From positions 1,426,001 to 1,490,000 of the forward strand of contig NZ_CP053837.1 in the NCBI RefSeq assembly GCF_013201705.1: 64,000 nt of DNA. Reading direction: 5' to 3'. The notes under the pieces were generated by a model. It ran no database searches. It was not told where the DNA came from and worked only from the letters and a program-made list of their open reading frames with translations. The translations under genes were made by a program, and so were the position numbers. The stretch's first letter is position 1, and every line of letters begins with the position of its first letter. The DNA is from Aliarcobacter faecis (lineage in GTDB: Bacteria > Campylobacterota > Campylobacteria > Campylobacterales > Arcobacteraceae). Below are positions 55,896 through 64,000 of this stretch, in pieces.

Positions 55896-56087
55896 TTAGT
55901 TAGCTTTTGAAGCTGTAATAGCTGTCTGAATTCTAGCAATATCTTTTTTTGCTGTTCTTAGTTCAGAAGTATTAGTCAACTGCATAGTTTTTAGCTTAGC
56001 TTTTAATTCAAAAAGAAGCACCTTTTTCTCTTTTAATAGTACTTGTAATTCATTCAAGTTTTTATCTTTTAAATCAGTATAGTTCAT
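55896..56087 (-). CDS. rpmC: 50S ribosomal protein L29
   Basis: This 63-residue helical hairpin protein at the exit tunnel has [20 protein letters not shown] and [15 protein letters not shown]. Overlaps rplP by 14 bp. Confidence 0.95.
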   Translation of the reverse strand: MNYTDLKDKNLNELQVLLKEKKVLLFELKAKLKTMQLTNTSELRTAKKDIARIQTAITASKAN

Positions 56088-56499
56088 TTTCGCTATCTCT
56101 TGTTACAATTTTAGTTTTAAAAGGTAATTTGTGCATAGCTAAAGCTAAAGCTTCTCTTGCTAACTCTTCACCAACACCTGCCATTTCAAAACAAATTCTT
56201 CCTGGCTTAATGTTCATTACCCATTTATCAACTGAACCTTTACCTTTACCCATTCTTGTTTCTAATGGTTTTGCAGTAAGTGGTTTATCAGGGAATACCA
56301 TAATCCAAACTTTCGCTTGTCTTTTAACTTTTCTAGTCATTGCAATTCTTGATGCTTCAATTTGTCTTGAATCAATTCTACCATGCTCTAGAGCTTTAAT
56401 TCCGAAATCTCCGTAAGCTAAAGAGTTACCTCTATGAGCTTGACCTCTATTTCGGCCTTTCATCATTTTTCTAAATTTTGTTCTTTTAGGAATTAACAT
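56074..56499 (-). CDS. rplP: 50S ribosomal protein L16
   Basis: This 141-residue protein near the peptidyl-transferase centre has [51 protein letters not shown] and [14 protein letters not shown]. Confidence 0.97.
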   Translation of the reverse strand: MLIPKRTKFRKMMKGRNRGQAHRGNSLAYGDFGIKALEHGRIDSRQIEASRIAMTRKVKRQAKVWIMVFPDKPLTAKPLETRMGKGKGSVDKWVMNIKPGRICFEMAGVGEELAREALALAMHKLPFKTKIVTRDSENELY

Positions 56500-56501
56500 G
56501 A

Positions 56502-57206
56502 TTATTTACCTCTTTTCTTAGCAGGTCTTCTTTTTGGTCTAGCTTCACTTGTTTCAGCTTTTTCAGTTGGAATTCCTTTAGCTAATACTTCGCCTTTGAA
56601 AATCCATACTTTAATACCAATACAACCATAAGTTGTGTGAGCTTCAGCAAAACCATAATCAATTCTTGCTCTTAATGTATGTAATGGAACTCTTCCTTCT
56701 AAATACCACTCAGTTCTAGCCATTTCAGCTCCACCAAGTCTTCCAGAAACAGATACTTTAATACCTTTTGCTCCACCTTTTAATGCATTTTGCATAACTC
56801 TTTTCATTGCTCTTCTAAATGCAACTCTTCTTTCTAATTGTTGAGCAACATTTTCAGCAGATAATTGAGCAGAAGTTTGAGGTTTTCTCTCTTCTTTAAT
56901 ATTAACTGCTATCTCTTTACCTACAAGTTTAGATAAAGAATCTTTTAGTTTTTCAACATCTGCACCTTTTTTACCAATGATAATTCCAGGTCTTGCAGCA
57001 ACAACTGTAACTCTTACTTTTTTAGCAGTTCTTTCGATAACTGTTTGAGCAATTCCAGCATAATATAACTCTTTTTTAACAAATTTTCTAATTTTGTCAT
57101 CTTCAGCTACATTTGCAGGCATTGTTTCAAATTTAGGGAACCATCTTGAATCCCAGTTTCTATTAATTCCTAATCTTAAACCTATTGGATTAACTTTTTG
57201 ACCCAT
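56502..57206 (-). CDS. rpsC: 30S ribosomal protein S3
   Basis: This 234-residue protein has a KH domain ([20 protein letters not shown]) and a C-terminal domain ([20 protein letters not shown]). It ends with a basic tail ([12 protein letters not shown]). It helps unwind mRNA at the entry site. Confidence 0.97.
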   Translation of the reverse strand: MGQKVNPIGLRLGINRNWDSRWFPKFETMPANVAEDDKIRKFVKKELYYAGIAQTVIERTAKKVRVTVVAARPGIIIGKKGADVEKLKDSLSKLVGKEIAVNIKEERKPQTSAQLSAENVAQQLERRVAFRRAMKRVMQNALKGGAKGIKVSVSGRLGGAEMARTEWYLEGRVPLHTLRARIDYGFAEAHTTYGCIGIKVWIFKGEVLAKGIPTEKAETSEARPKRRPAKKRGK

Positions 57207-57541
57207 TATTTGTCTCCTTTTGTAGAAGCAGCTACTTCAATCATAATATGTGCAGTTGGTTTATGCTTTGGTGACGCTGAACCTCTTGCTCTTGGAGTAA
57301 ATCTTTTTAAAACTGGTCCTTTATCAACTCTAGCTGATGTAATAACCGCATCAACAGGATCTAAACCAGAATTTGCAACAGCTGAAGCTATAACTTTTGA
57401 GATAATTCCAGCAGCTTTGTTTGGAGTAAATTGTAAAGATGCAATTGCATACTCTGCATTCATTCCTTGAACTTCTCTAGCAATAAGTCTTGCTTTAATT
57501 GGAGAAACTCTAATAAATTTTAATATTGCTCTTGCCATCAT
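57206..57541 (-). CDS. rplV: 50S ribosomal protein L22
   Basis: This 111-residue tunnel-lining protein has [40 protein letters not shown] and HIMIEV. Two adjacent ATG codons overlap the rpsS stop (TAATGATG). Confidence 0.96.
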   Translation of the reverse strand: MMARAILKFIRVSPIKARLIAREVQGMNAEYAIASLQFTPNKAAGIISKVIASAVANSGLDPVDAVITSARVDKGPVLKRFTPRARGSASPKHKPTAHIMIEVAASTKGDK

Positions 57542-57816
57542 TACGCCTTTCTTTGAACAGAACCTTTGTGGCCCTTAAATGTTCTAGTTGGTGCAAACTC
57601 ACCTAATTTATATCCAACATGGTTCTCTGTAATTAATACAGGAACAAAGTTTCTTCCATTATGTACATTAAATGTTAATCCAATCATATCTGGTAATACT
57701 GTAGATCTTCTTGACCAAGTTTTAATTGGTTTTTTATCTTTTGCAGCATTTGCACTTACTACTTTTTTTAATAAGTGTGCATCTATAAATGGACCTTTTT
57801 TTATTGATCTTGCCAT
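57541..57816 (-). CDS. rpsS: 30S ribosomal protein S19
   Basis: This 91-residue protein has [36 protein letters not shown] and [13 protein letters not shown]-like [17 protein letters not shown]. Confidence 0.97.
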   Translation of the reverse strand: MARSIKKGPFIDAHLLKKVVSANAAKDKKPIKTWSRRSTVLPDMIGLTFNVHNGRNFVPVLITENHVGYKLGEFAPTRTFKGHKGSVQRKA

Positions 57817-57825
57817 TTTATACCC

Positions 57826-58653
57826 TTATTTCTTTCTTCTTGAAATGATTAGTTTATCACTAGCTTTTTTCTTTCTAGTTTTATAACCTTTAGTTGGCAT
57901 ACCCCATGGAGTAACAGGATGTCTTCCAGAGTTAGTTTTACCTTCCCCTCCACCGTGTGGGTGATCAATAGGGTTCATAGCAGATCCTCTTGTTTGAGGT
58001 CTAATACCTAGGTGTCTACTTCTACCAGCTTTTCCAACTACCATATTTATATAATCTCCGTTTCCAACTACACCAATAGTAGCCATACAAACACCAAGAA
58101 TTTTTCTCATCTCACCTGATGGTAATCTTAAGATAACATATTTATCTTCTCTACCCATAATTTGAGCATAACCACCAGCAGATCTAGCAAATTGTGCACC
58201 TTTTCCTGGTTTTAATTCAATATTATGAACCATTGTACCAACTGGAATATTTGCTAATTGCATTGCATTTCCTGGTAAAATATCAAGTCCTGAAATAGCA
58301 GATTGTACTTTATCACCAACTTTTAAACCAGCAGGTTGAATAATATATCTTTTATCTCCATCAACATATGATACTAAAGAGATTCTACAATTTCTATATG
58401 GATCGTATTCAACAGTTGCGATAGTACCTTCAATACCAAATTTATCTCTTTTAAAATCGATAATTCTATATAATTTTTTAGCACCTGCTTCTTTGTGTCT
58501 TGAAGTAATTCTTCCGTTATTATTTCTACCAGCTGCAGCTTTTACTCTTACAAGTAAAGATCTAACTGTTGGTTTTGAAGTAATATCAGAGCTATCGATA
58601 ACTGACATAAATCTTCTAGCAGGAGTTATTGGTCTAAATTTTTTAATTGACAT
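57826..58653 (-). CDS. rplB: 50S ribosomal protein L2
   Basis: This 275-residue core protein of the peptidyl-transferase region has [36 protein letters not shown], and the conserved loop [19 protein letters not shown] with its essential His. Between rplW and rpsS as expected. Confidence 0.97.
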   Translation of the reverse strand: MSIKKFRPITPARRFMSVIDSSDITSKPTVRSLLVRVKAAAGRNNNGRITSRHKEAGAKKLYRIIDFKRDKFGIEGTIATVEYDPYRNCRISLVSYVDGDKRYIIQPAGLKVGDKVQSAISGLDILPGNAMQLANIPVGTMVHNIELKPGKGAQFARSAGGYAQIMGREDKYVILRLPSGEMRKILGVCMATIGVVGNGDYINMVVGKAGRSRHLGIRPQTRGSAMNPIDHPHGGGEGKTNSGRHPVTPWGMPTKGYKTRKKKASDKLIISRRKK

Positions 58654-58663
58654 TTTTTACTCC

Positions 58664-58945
58664 TTATGCTGAAAGGTTCGCAATTGCTGCGCCTTCTGGT
58701 AATGTTACATAGAATTTTTTGAAATCAACTCTTTTTCCAAGTTTCCCTCTAAATCTTTTAACTTTTCCATCTTGTCTTAAAGAGTTAATTTTTGTTGGAG
58801 TTACTCCAAAATACTCTTTAAAAACCTCTTTTAAACCTGTTTTAGTCATTCTAGGACTAGTCTGAACAACGATTACACCATTTTCTTGAAGCTCAATTGT
58901 TTTTTCTGTATATAAAATTGATTTAATATCTGTAATATCTGCCAT
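58664..58945 (-). CDS. rplW: 50S ribosomal protein L23
   Basis: This 93-residue protein docks trigger factor and SRP at the exit site. It has [40 protein letters not shown] and [17 protein letters not shown]. Confidence 0.96.
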   Translation of the reverse strand: MADITDIKSILYTEKTIELQENGVIVVQTSPRMTKTGLKEVFKEYFGVTPTKINSLRQDGKVKRFRGKLGKRVDFKKFYVTLPEGAAIANLSA

Positions 58946-58946
58946 C

Positions 58947-59558
58947 TTAAGCCTCTTTTGTTAATAAATCAAGTACTGATTTTTCAATTAGCACAGAGTG
59001 GTAAACTGCAATTAAATAAGCATTTACTTCTTGTTTTTCTACCACATAGCAGTTTTTAATATTTCTAAATGCTAAATAAGTTTTTTCATCAATTGTATCA
59101 ACAACAATTAATGTATCTCTTTTATTTATTTTACTTAAAACTGCAACCGCATCTTTTGTTTTACCTGACTCTAATTTGATAGAATCAACAACAAAAAGTG
59201 AACCATTGTTTGCTTGTGCATTTAAAGCATATTTAAGTGCTAAAGCTTTTTGTTTTTTATTTACTTTTTGCTCATAGTTTCTTTTAGTAGGACCAAAAAC
59301 AACTCCCCCACCAACGAATAAAGGAGATCTTTTAGAACCCCATCTAGCAGCACCACTACCTTTTTGAGCTTTAGGTTTTTTACCACCACCACTTACTTGT
59401 GCTCTTGTTTTAGCAGCTGCAGTGTTTGCTCTTAAAGAAGATAAATATGATTTAACATATAAATATAAGTTATGTTTATTTATCTCTTCATAACTTGCTG
59501 GTAAAACTACTTCACCACTATTTTCAAAATTTGCATTTAATACTATTGCTTTACTCAT
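58947..59558 (-). CDS. rplD: 50S ribosomal protein L4
   Basis: This 203-residue protein has the tunnel loop ([20 protein letters not shown], then [20 protein letters not shown]). In E. coli L4 also represses the S10 operon by binding its leader; whether this holds here is unknown, although leader hairpins exist. Overlaps rplC by 4 bp. Confidence 0.97.
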   Translation of the reverse strand: MSKAIVLNANFENSGEVVLPASYEEINKHNLYLYVKSYLSSLRANTAAAKTRAQVSGGGKKPKAQKGSGAARWGSKRSPLFVGGGVVFGPTKRNYEQKVNKKQKALALKYALNAQANNGSLFVVDSIKLESGKTKDAVAVLSKINKRDTLIVVDTIDEKTYLAFRNIKNCYVVEKQEVNAYLIAVYHSVLIEKSVLDLLTKEA

Positions 59559-60130
59559 TTAGCAACCTTTACTTTACCTAGTCTTCCATTAGCTCCAGAT
59601 ACTGAACCTTTAAGAACTAAAATTCCAGTTTCTGCATCAAATGATAGAATTTCATTTTTTACAGTTACATTTGTATTTCCGTATTGCCCTGGCATCTTTT
59701 TACCTGGTTGAACTCTTCCTGGAAATTCACAGTTACCAATTGAACCTGTTCTTTTACCCATTCTATGTCCGTGTGAACCTCTTCCACCGGCAAAATTCCA
59801 TCTTTTTACAACACCAGAGAAACCTCTACCTTTTGTTTTAAAAGTTGTTTTAACTACTTTTGCTTCACCTAATCCTGAAACATCTAAGTCTCCAGCTTCA
59901 CTATTTGCTACAGTAATTGTTGCAAATTTGTTAAACTCTTTAGATAGGTTATATTTTTTTTGTTGACCTTCTATAGCTTTGTTAATTTTTTTACCATTGC
60001 TATAAGAAACTAATGCTACACCATCAGTAACTTGACATACCTTTGTATCAAGAACTTTTAAAAGTGTAACCGCTGTACTTGGAACAGATACTGTTCTACT
60101 CATACCGATTTTTTGAACTATGAATTCCAT
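59555..60130 (-). CDS. rplC: 50S ribosomal protein L3
   Basis: This 191-residue protein has [54 protein letters not shown] and [12 protein letters not shown]. It is slightly shorter than E. coli L3 (209) and normal for the group. Confidence 0.97.
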   Translation of the reverse strand: MEFIVQKIGMSRTVSVPSTAVTLLKVLDTKVCQVTDGVALVSYSNGKKINKAIEGQQKKYNLSKEFNKFATITVANSEAGDLDVSGLGEAKVVKTTFKTKGRGFSGVVKRWNFAGGRGSHGHRMGKRTGSIGNCEFPGRVQPGKKMPGQYGNTNVTVKNEILSFDAETGILVLKGSVSGANGRLGKVKVAK

Positions 60131-60149
60131 CTTGTATTACCCTTTCTTA

Positions 60150-60464
60150 TTATTCTTGACCCATTGATCTTACTTCAACATCAACTTCAGGAGCAAGGTC
60201 AAGTTTCATTAATGAATCAACTGTATCAGCAGTAGCTGCTATGATATCAATAATTCTTGAATGAACTCTAATTTCAAATTGCTCTCTTGAATCTTTGTTT
60301 ACGTGAGGACCTTTGATAACTGTATATCTTCTGATTTTCGTAGGAAGAGGGATTGGACCTCTTAAATCAGCACCAGTTCTTTTAACAGCTTCAACAATTG
60401 AAGCAACACTTCTGTCTAAAACTCTATGATCATAAGCTTTTAGCTTTAATCTGATTTTTTCCAT
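60150..60464 (-). CDS. rpsJ: 30S ribosomal protein S10
   Basis: This 104-residue first gene of the operon has [40 protein letters not shown] and [14 protein letters not shown]. It also serves as NusE in antitermination. AAAGGA precedes the ATG. A consensus promoter lies about 70 bp upstream. Confidence 0.97.
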   Translation of the reverse strand: MEKIRLKLKAYDHRVLDRSVASIVEAVKRTGADLRGPIPLPTKIRRYTVIKGPHVNKDSREQFEIRVHSRIIDIIAATADTVDSLMKLDLAPEVDVEVRSMGQE

Positions 60465-60495
60465 ATATTTTTTCCTTTAAAGAACTCGTTAGACA

Positions 60496-60526
60496 CCAAT
60501 AAATTGGCTCTAACCACATTAAGTGG
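60496..60526 (-). promoter_or_regulatory. Two small leader hairpins upstream of rpsJ
   Basis: CCAAT-AA-ATTGG (60496-60507) and CCAC-ATTAA-GTGG (60514-60526) lie between the -10 element and the rpsJ RBS, at the start of the mRNA. They may take part in feedback control of the operon; this is inferred. Confidence 0.45.
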
Positions 60527-60532
60527 ACGCGG

Positions 60533-60561
60533 ATTATAACTTAAAATATGTTAAATGTCAA
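60533..60561 (-). promoter_or_regulatory. Sigma-70 promoter of the S10-spc operon
   Basis: On the minus strand a perfect TTGACA (60556-60561) and a perfect TATAAT (60533-60538) are separated by 17 bp. This is the best promoter match in the window and fits a highly expressed operon. Confidence 0.9.
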
Positions 60562-60592
60562 GATTTATGGGTGTTTGCAAGAAAAATATATA

Positions 60593-60622
60593 ATTTTATT
60601 TCCTTAATAAAAGGAATAAAAT
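60593..60622 (-). terminator. Terminator after the zinc-ribbon membrane protein gene
   Basis: On the minus strand the stem ATTTTATTCCTT / AAGGAAATAAAAT, with one bulge and a 5-nt loop, is followed by T-rich sequence. It lies between this gene and the S10 promoter and would insulate the operon. Confidence 0.65.
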
Positions 60623-60669
60623 ATAGTTTTTATATACTTAGTAAGTGGAATTTAAGAATAGGATTTATC

Positions 60670-61905
60670 CTACTCTTTTAACTCATGTCCACAATTTTGG
60701 CAAAAATGTAGACCATTTATAGTAAATTTTCCACAAGATTTACACTCAATTTGTAAAATATCTTTACAACAAGGGCAATAGTTCATTGTTATATATGAGA
60801 CTCTATTTCCACAGCTATTACAAAGATTTTGATTAAATGATTGAATTTTTGAGATTCTATTATTTTTTAATTTTTCATTATTTTCTTTAAATCTCTTTTG
60901 TATTTTGATAATAATAAATGCAAAAATTATAACAAAAATAATTATAAGAAGATAATAAACTACAAAAGGAATCTCAAGATTATAGAAAAACTCTATTAAT
61001 TTTGATATAAAAACTTTTGGTAAAAATTTATAAATTATTATAAAAATTGTATATAAAATTGGTATTAATGTAACAACTAAAAGATTTTTAAATATTACAT
61101 ATAAAATATATTTTTCATCTTTTATATATTTTTTCATTAAATAGAAAAATATTAAAAGCATTGGCAATAAGAATAGTAAACTTATAATATCAACTTTATA
61201 ATAATAAATTTTATAAGCAGATTTTTCATCTTCTAAATATGAATCTTTTATACTATCCACATAAGAAATTAGTGATTGAACACTTTTTGAGTTTTCGAAA
61301 GAGTCTGATAAATCAGCTCTTTGTTTTTTTATCTCATCTAACTCTTTTATATTCTTATCATAATTCTCTTTTATATTTTCACTATTTATATTGTTTTCAA
61401 TAATAGATTTATCACTATCTTGAGTAGCCATTTTCTCGAATAAAACTGTATTATAGTTATTTCTTAGATAGTTTATTTGATCTTCAATTTTATACTCATT
61501 TGATAATAAAACTCTATCTTTTTTTATGATATCTTGAACATCAATCTCATCTTTTATATTTTGTAGCAAAGTTGCTATATTTTTACATCTGTTATCCAGT
61601 AATTCAAAATTTCTCTCATACTTATCATATTTTCCATAGTAATAGTCATCTTGTACACTATAATTTTTTCCATATATATATGAATTAAAATCTTTTAAAT
61701 TACCTTGCACAACAGTTGAACAAGATCTAGAAAAAGTTTGATTTGGACTATTTACAAATTTTGTTTGAAAACTCAAACCTTCACTAAGTATATAATAGAC
61801 AATAATATTTAGTACTAAAATAGCTAATATTGTAATCTTTGAAAGTTTTTCTTTTGTCCCATAGACAAAGTTATTTTTGTAAAATTTTTGAATAAATCTT
61901 TTCAT
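60670..61905 (-). CDS. Membrane protein with C-terminal double zinc ribbon
   Basis: I do not recognise this 411-residue protein as a named family. It has a membrane helix at about 24-44, a charged coiled-coil-like periplasmic or cytosolic region (45-225) and three more helices (about 232-255, 268-292, 312-336). It ends with two Cys4 ribbons: CNSCGNRV...CPCC and CKSCGKF...CQNCGHEL. Such ribbons usually mediate protein or nucleic-acid contacts on the cytosolic side. It is transcribed towards the S10 operon. Confidence 0.8.
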   Translation of the reverse strand: MKRFIQKFYKNNFVYGTKEKLSKITILAILVLNIIVYYILSEGLSFQTKFVNSPNQTFSRSCSTVVQGNLKDFNSYIYGKNYSVQDDYYYGKYDKYERNFELLDNRCKNIATLLQNIKDEIDVQDIIKKDRVLLSNEYKIEDQINYLRNNYNTVLFEKMATQDSDKSIIENNINSENIKENYDKNIKELDEIKKQRADLSDSFENSKSVQSLISYVDSIKDSYLEDEKSAYKIYYYKVDIISLLFLLPMLLIFFYLMKKYIKDEKYILYVIFKNLLVVTLIPILYTIFIIIYKFLPKVFISKLIEFFYNLEIPFVVYYLLIIIFVIIFAFIIIKIQKRFKENNEKLKNNRISKIQSFNQNLCNSCGNRVSYITMNYCPCCKDILQIECKSCGKFTINGLHFCQNCGHELKE

Positions 61906-61949
61906 TTTCTCCCTTTATTATTTAATTTAGGAGAATATTAACATAAAAA

Positions 61950-62438
61950 CTATAAGAAATATTTTTCTATATTATTTTTAAGTTTTAAAAAGATCTCTTC
62001 AAAAGAAGTAGGATAAACTCTTGTTTCTCCTATTGTAGTAATAAAATTTGTATCTCCAATCCATCTTGGAACTAAATGATAGTGAACATGTTGTTCTATT
62101 CCAGCACCAGCAGCTTTTCCTAAATTCATTCCAATATTTACACCTTCACACGGCATAGTCTCTTTTAAAAGTTTAACTGCTTGTCTTACTCTTTTTGATA
62201 CTCTTTGCCAAATCTCTTCTTCTAAATCTTCTATATTAGAAGTATGAAAGTGTGGAACCACCATAAAATGACCTGGGCTATATGGATATTTATTCATAAC
62301 TACATAACAAAACTCATCACTAAACAAAACTTGATATTTTTCATTATCTCTATTTTTTGAGATATGACAAAAAACACACTCATCTAATTTTTTCTCACTT
62401 ACATAAGAGTATCGCCAAGGTGCATAAATATGTTCCAT
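61950..62438 (-). CDS. HIT-family nucleotide hydrolase
   Basis: This 162-residue histidine-triad protein begins MEHIYAPWRYSYV and has zinc-type Cys in ECVFCHIS. The catalytic HxHxHxx motif is EQHVHYHLVPRW (about 110-121). Length and the YSPGHFMVVPHFHTSNIEDL segment place it with Ap4A phosphorylase/Fhit-like HIT proteins rather than the shorter HinT. It acts on dinucleoside polyphosphates or AMP conjugates. It lies 9 bp after the MurF-like gene. Confidence 0.93.
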   Translation of the reverse strand: MEHIYAPWRYSYVSEKKLDECVFCHISKNRDNEKYQVLFSDEFCYVVMNKYPYSPGHFMVVPHFHTSNIEDLEEEIWQRVSKRVRQAVKLLKETMPCEGVNIGMNLGKAAGAGIEQHVHYHLVPRWIGDTNFITTIGETRVYPTSFEEIFLKLKNNIEKYFL

Positions 62439-62447
62439 TATTTAGCC

Positions 62448-63884
62448 TTATATAAAATTTGGTGCATCATTTGCAAATAAAATCAAATCTCCAACTCTTG
62501 TACTACTTGCCAAAACGGTTTGCATTTGAGATTTATCTTTTAAAATCATTATTTTATCTCTTTCTATATTTGATGTAAAAATATGAGTATTTAAACTTCC
62601 AGTTACTATTACTAAATCAAAAGTCTCATTTATAACTTTTGCAAGCATAATATTTGCCGTATCCGTTGCTTCAACAAGACCAGGAGTAATAATAACTCTT
62701 CTTCCATCATAAGTTGAAGATATTTTTATAGCTTCAAGCATACCTTCAAGATTTCCATTAAAAGAGTCATCTAAAATTATTTTTCCACCTGCTTCTATTT
62801 TCTGAAGCCTATGTTCAACCTGTGGAATAGTTGTAAGAGCTGCTTTTATCTCTAAAATACTCATTCCTAAATTATAAGCTACCAAAATAACTGCCGTTAG
62901 GTTAATAGCATTAAAACTTCCTAAAATTGGTGCATAAAACTCTTCAACTCTTCCACCAACTTCAACCTCAAACCAAATACCATCTAGTGTGCTTTTTAAA
63001 ATATTTAAATTATTTGGAAATTTTGTAATTTTGGGATAATCTTTTATAGGAACACTTTCATGAACAAAACCCATCTCCATTCTAGGAGATTTTAAAAGTT
63101 CCATTTTTGTAAGAATAATATTATTCAAAGTTTTAAAATACTCAATATGTTGTTCTCCAACACTCCCAATAACACAAATTTGTGGTTCTAAAAATAGTGC
63201 TATCTCTTCAATATCACCTTTTATTCTAGCCCCTGCTTCAGCTATATAAATTTGTGTATCAAGAGGTAAATCTCTATTAACATCAAGAACTAATCCAGCA
63301 ATTGTATTTACACTTCTTGGAGTCTTATAAACTTTAAATCTTGATTTTAAAACATGGTATAAAAAGTTTTTAATTGAAGTTTTTCCAAAAGATGCTGTAA
63401 TTGCAACAGTTCTTAACCCTACTATACTCTTATATCTTTGTTTTGCTCTATTTTTAAATGAGATAAAAAATAATCTTTCTAAAATAGAACTTAGAATATA
63501 AGTTAAAATTAAAGGAATAAAAATAATTTTTTTAACACAATCTTCAAAAGTCAAACACAAAGCAATTACAATAAATGCTAAAATTAGAAGTATCGCTAAA
63601 AATCTTTTTACTCTAGCAGTCATTACAAGTGGATTTGTAAGTTTTCTATTCCATAAAATAAAACTTGTAAAATATACAATAAAAAAATATGCTGCAAAAT
63701 ATGGTTCTGGTATTAGGTAAAAAAGAATTATAGGAGATAGGAAATATGTTATATGCCACTGCCATTTATGGTGCTTAAAAATAACTCTATCAAGTTTATA
63801 GTTATACCATTGAAGGTTTGTAATTAAATACCAACCTAAACTCATTATTAAAATAATATGTGTAATAATACTAAGATATTCCAT
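62448..63884 (-). CDS. murF: MurF-like UDP-MurNAc-tripeptide D-alanyl-D-alanine ligase
   Basis: This 478-residue Mur ligase has an unusual N-terminal membrane region of about four helices (1-145). The ATP-binding motif is AITASFGKTSIKNFLYHVL, with Phe-Gly in place of the common GTxGKT. The central domain has EAGARIKGDIEEIALFLEPQ and GSVGEQHIEYF, and the C-terminal domain has ILDDSFNGNLEGMLEAI. It adds D-Ala-D-Ala to the muramyl tripeptide. The membrane-anchored MurF form is known in Campylobacterota. Its start overlaps an upstream alpha/beta-hydrolase gene by 14 bp. Confidence 0.9.
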   Translation of the reverse strand: MEYLSIITHIILIMSLGWYLITNLQWYNYKLDRVIFKHHKWQWHITYFLSPIILFYLIPEPYFAAYFFIVYFTSFILWNRKLTNPLVMTARVKRFLAILLILAFIVIALCLTFEDCVKKIIFIPLILTYILSSILERLFFISFKNRAKQRYKSIVGLRTVAITASFGKTSIKNFLYHVLKSRFKVYKTPRSVNTIAGLVLDVNRDLPLDTQIYIAEAGARIKGDIEEIALFLEPQICVIGSVGEQHIEYFKTLNNIILTKMELLKSPRMEMGFVHESVPIKDYPKITKFPNNLNILKSTLDGIWFEVEVGGRVEEFYAPILGSFNAINLTAVILVAYNLGMSILEIKAALTTIPQVEHRLQKIEAGGKIILDDSFNGNLEGMLEAIKISSTYDGRRVIITPGLVEATDTANIMLAKVINETFDLVIVTGSLNTHIFTSNIERDKIMILKDKSQMQTVLASSTRVGDLILFANDAPNFI

Positions 63885-63999
63885 CTTCCACTCTTTTACT
63901 TATATTTTCTGCATTTTTTAGGAAAAAATAGTGATCACCTATATATGATGTAAAACTAGAATTTTTTATCAAACTAGCTATCTTTTCTCCAGATTCCAA
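63871..63999 (-). CDS. Alpha/beta hydrolase, C-terminal end only
   Basis: This open frame enters from the right edge and stops at 63871-63873. It encodes about 42 residues ending YIGDHYFFLKNAENISKRVE plus DGIS. The GDHYFF segment fits the catalytic-His end of an alpha/beta hydrolase, and this gene precedes murF in related genomes. It overlaps the murF start. Confidence 0.7.
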   Translation of the reverse strand: MESGEKIASLIKNSSFTSYIGDHYFFLKNAENISKRVEDGIS

Positions 64000-64000
64000 A

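Noticed and set aside
1-64000. tRNA or rRNA genes
   Set aside because: Reading both strands I saw no T-loop/acceptor combinations or rRNA signatures. A dedicated tRNA search was not possible.

Overview
The window is AT-rich chromosomal DNA from a campylobacterotal (epsilonproteobacterial) bacterium, most likely Arcobacter or Aliarcobacter. The grounds are an OorDABC 2-oxoglutarate oxidoreductase operon, an ArsRS-type two-component pair, a short LID-less adenylate kinase like that of Campylobacter, an S10-spc ribosomal operon without rpmD (L30), many Cache/MCP chemoreceptors, and the overall codon bias. The genus is an inference, since no 16S or marker search was possible.

Layout. 1-4.7 kb: two convergent chemoreceptor genes with a dead IS256-family element between them. 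Its transposase frame is broken by one stop codon and by three near-identical 23-nt insertions. 4.9-10.5 kb: a type VI secretion spike island, with vgrG carrying a long tail, a GH19-like peptidoglycan hydrolase effector, two exported candidate immunity proteins, and a duplicated orphan piece of the vgrG needle and tail. 10.8-15.8 kb: YggS, a tautomerase divergent from a LysR regulator, a small membrane protein frameshifted at an A-run, an EEP-fold hydrolase and a Cache diguanylate cyclase. 15.9-25.5 kb: signalling genes, comprising a Spy-like periplasmic protein, an ArsRS-like pair, a HI0933-family flavoprotein without a standard start codon, a frameshifted MCP-CZB receptor, and a receiver with two sensor kinases, one of them degenerate. 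25.6-32.6 kb: metabolic and housekeeping genes including trpC and oorDABC. 32.6-38.2 kb: a YqhC/YqhD-like cluster under an AraC regulator with matching operator repeats. 38.3-49.8 kb: a PatB-like lyase, a cytochrome b, a CinA-like protein, two divergent adenylate kinases with a structured spacer, a Cache-CheW fusion, a ZnuA-like protein, aspS, a lipoprotein and a uracil-DNA glycosylase relative. 49.8-60.6 kb: the S10-spc operon from rpsJ to infA, with a consensus promoter and an intrinsic terminator. 60.7-64 kb: a zinc-ribbon membrane protein, a HIT protein, a MurF-like ligase and the end of an alpha/beta hydrolase.

The most unusual signal is the set of three 23-nt insertions at 1408-1430, 1751-1773 and 2126-2148. 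Removing exactly 23 nt at each site restores the transposase frame. Two copies lie in one orientation and one in the other, 20 of 23 positions are identical in all three, each contains the hairpin GTGC-TT-GCAC, and each abuts an A-run (or T-run on the other strand) at the same end without target duplication. This looks like a very small, orientation-specific insertion sequence of unknown class, perhaps mobilised like REP or IS200/IS605 ends. The second system of note is the vgrG effector/immunity cassette bracketed by 452-bp direct repeats, which could be lost or exchanged by recombination.
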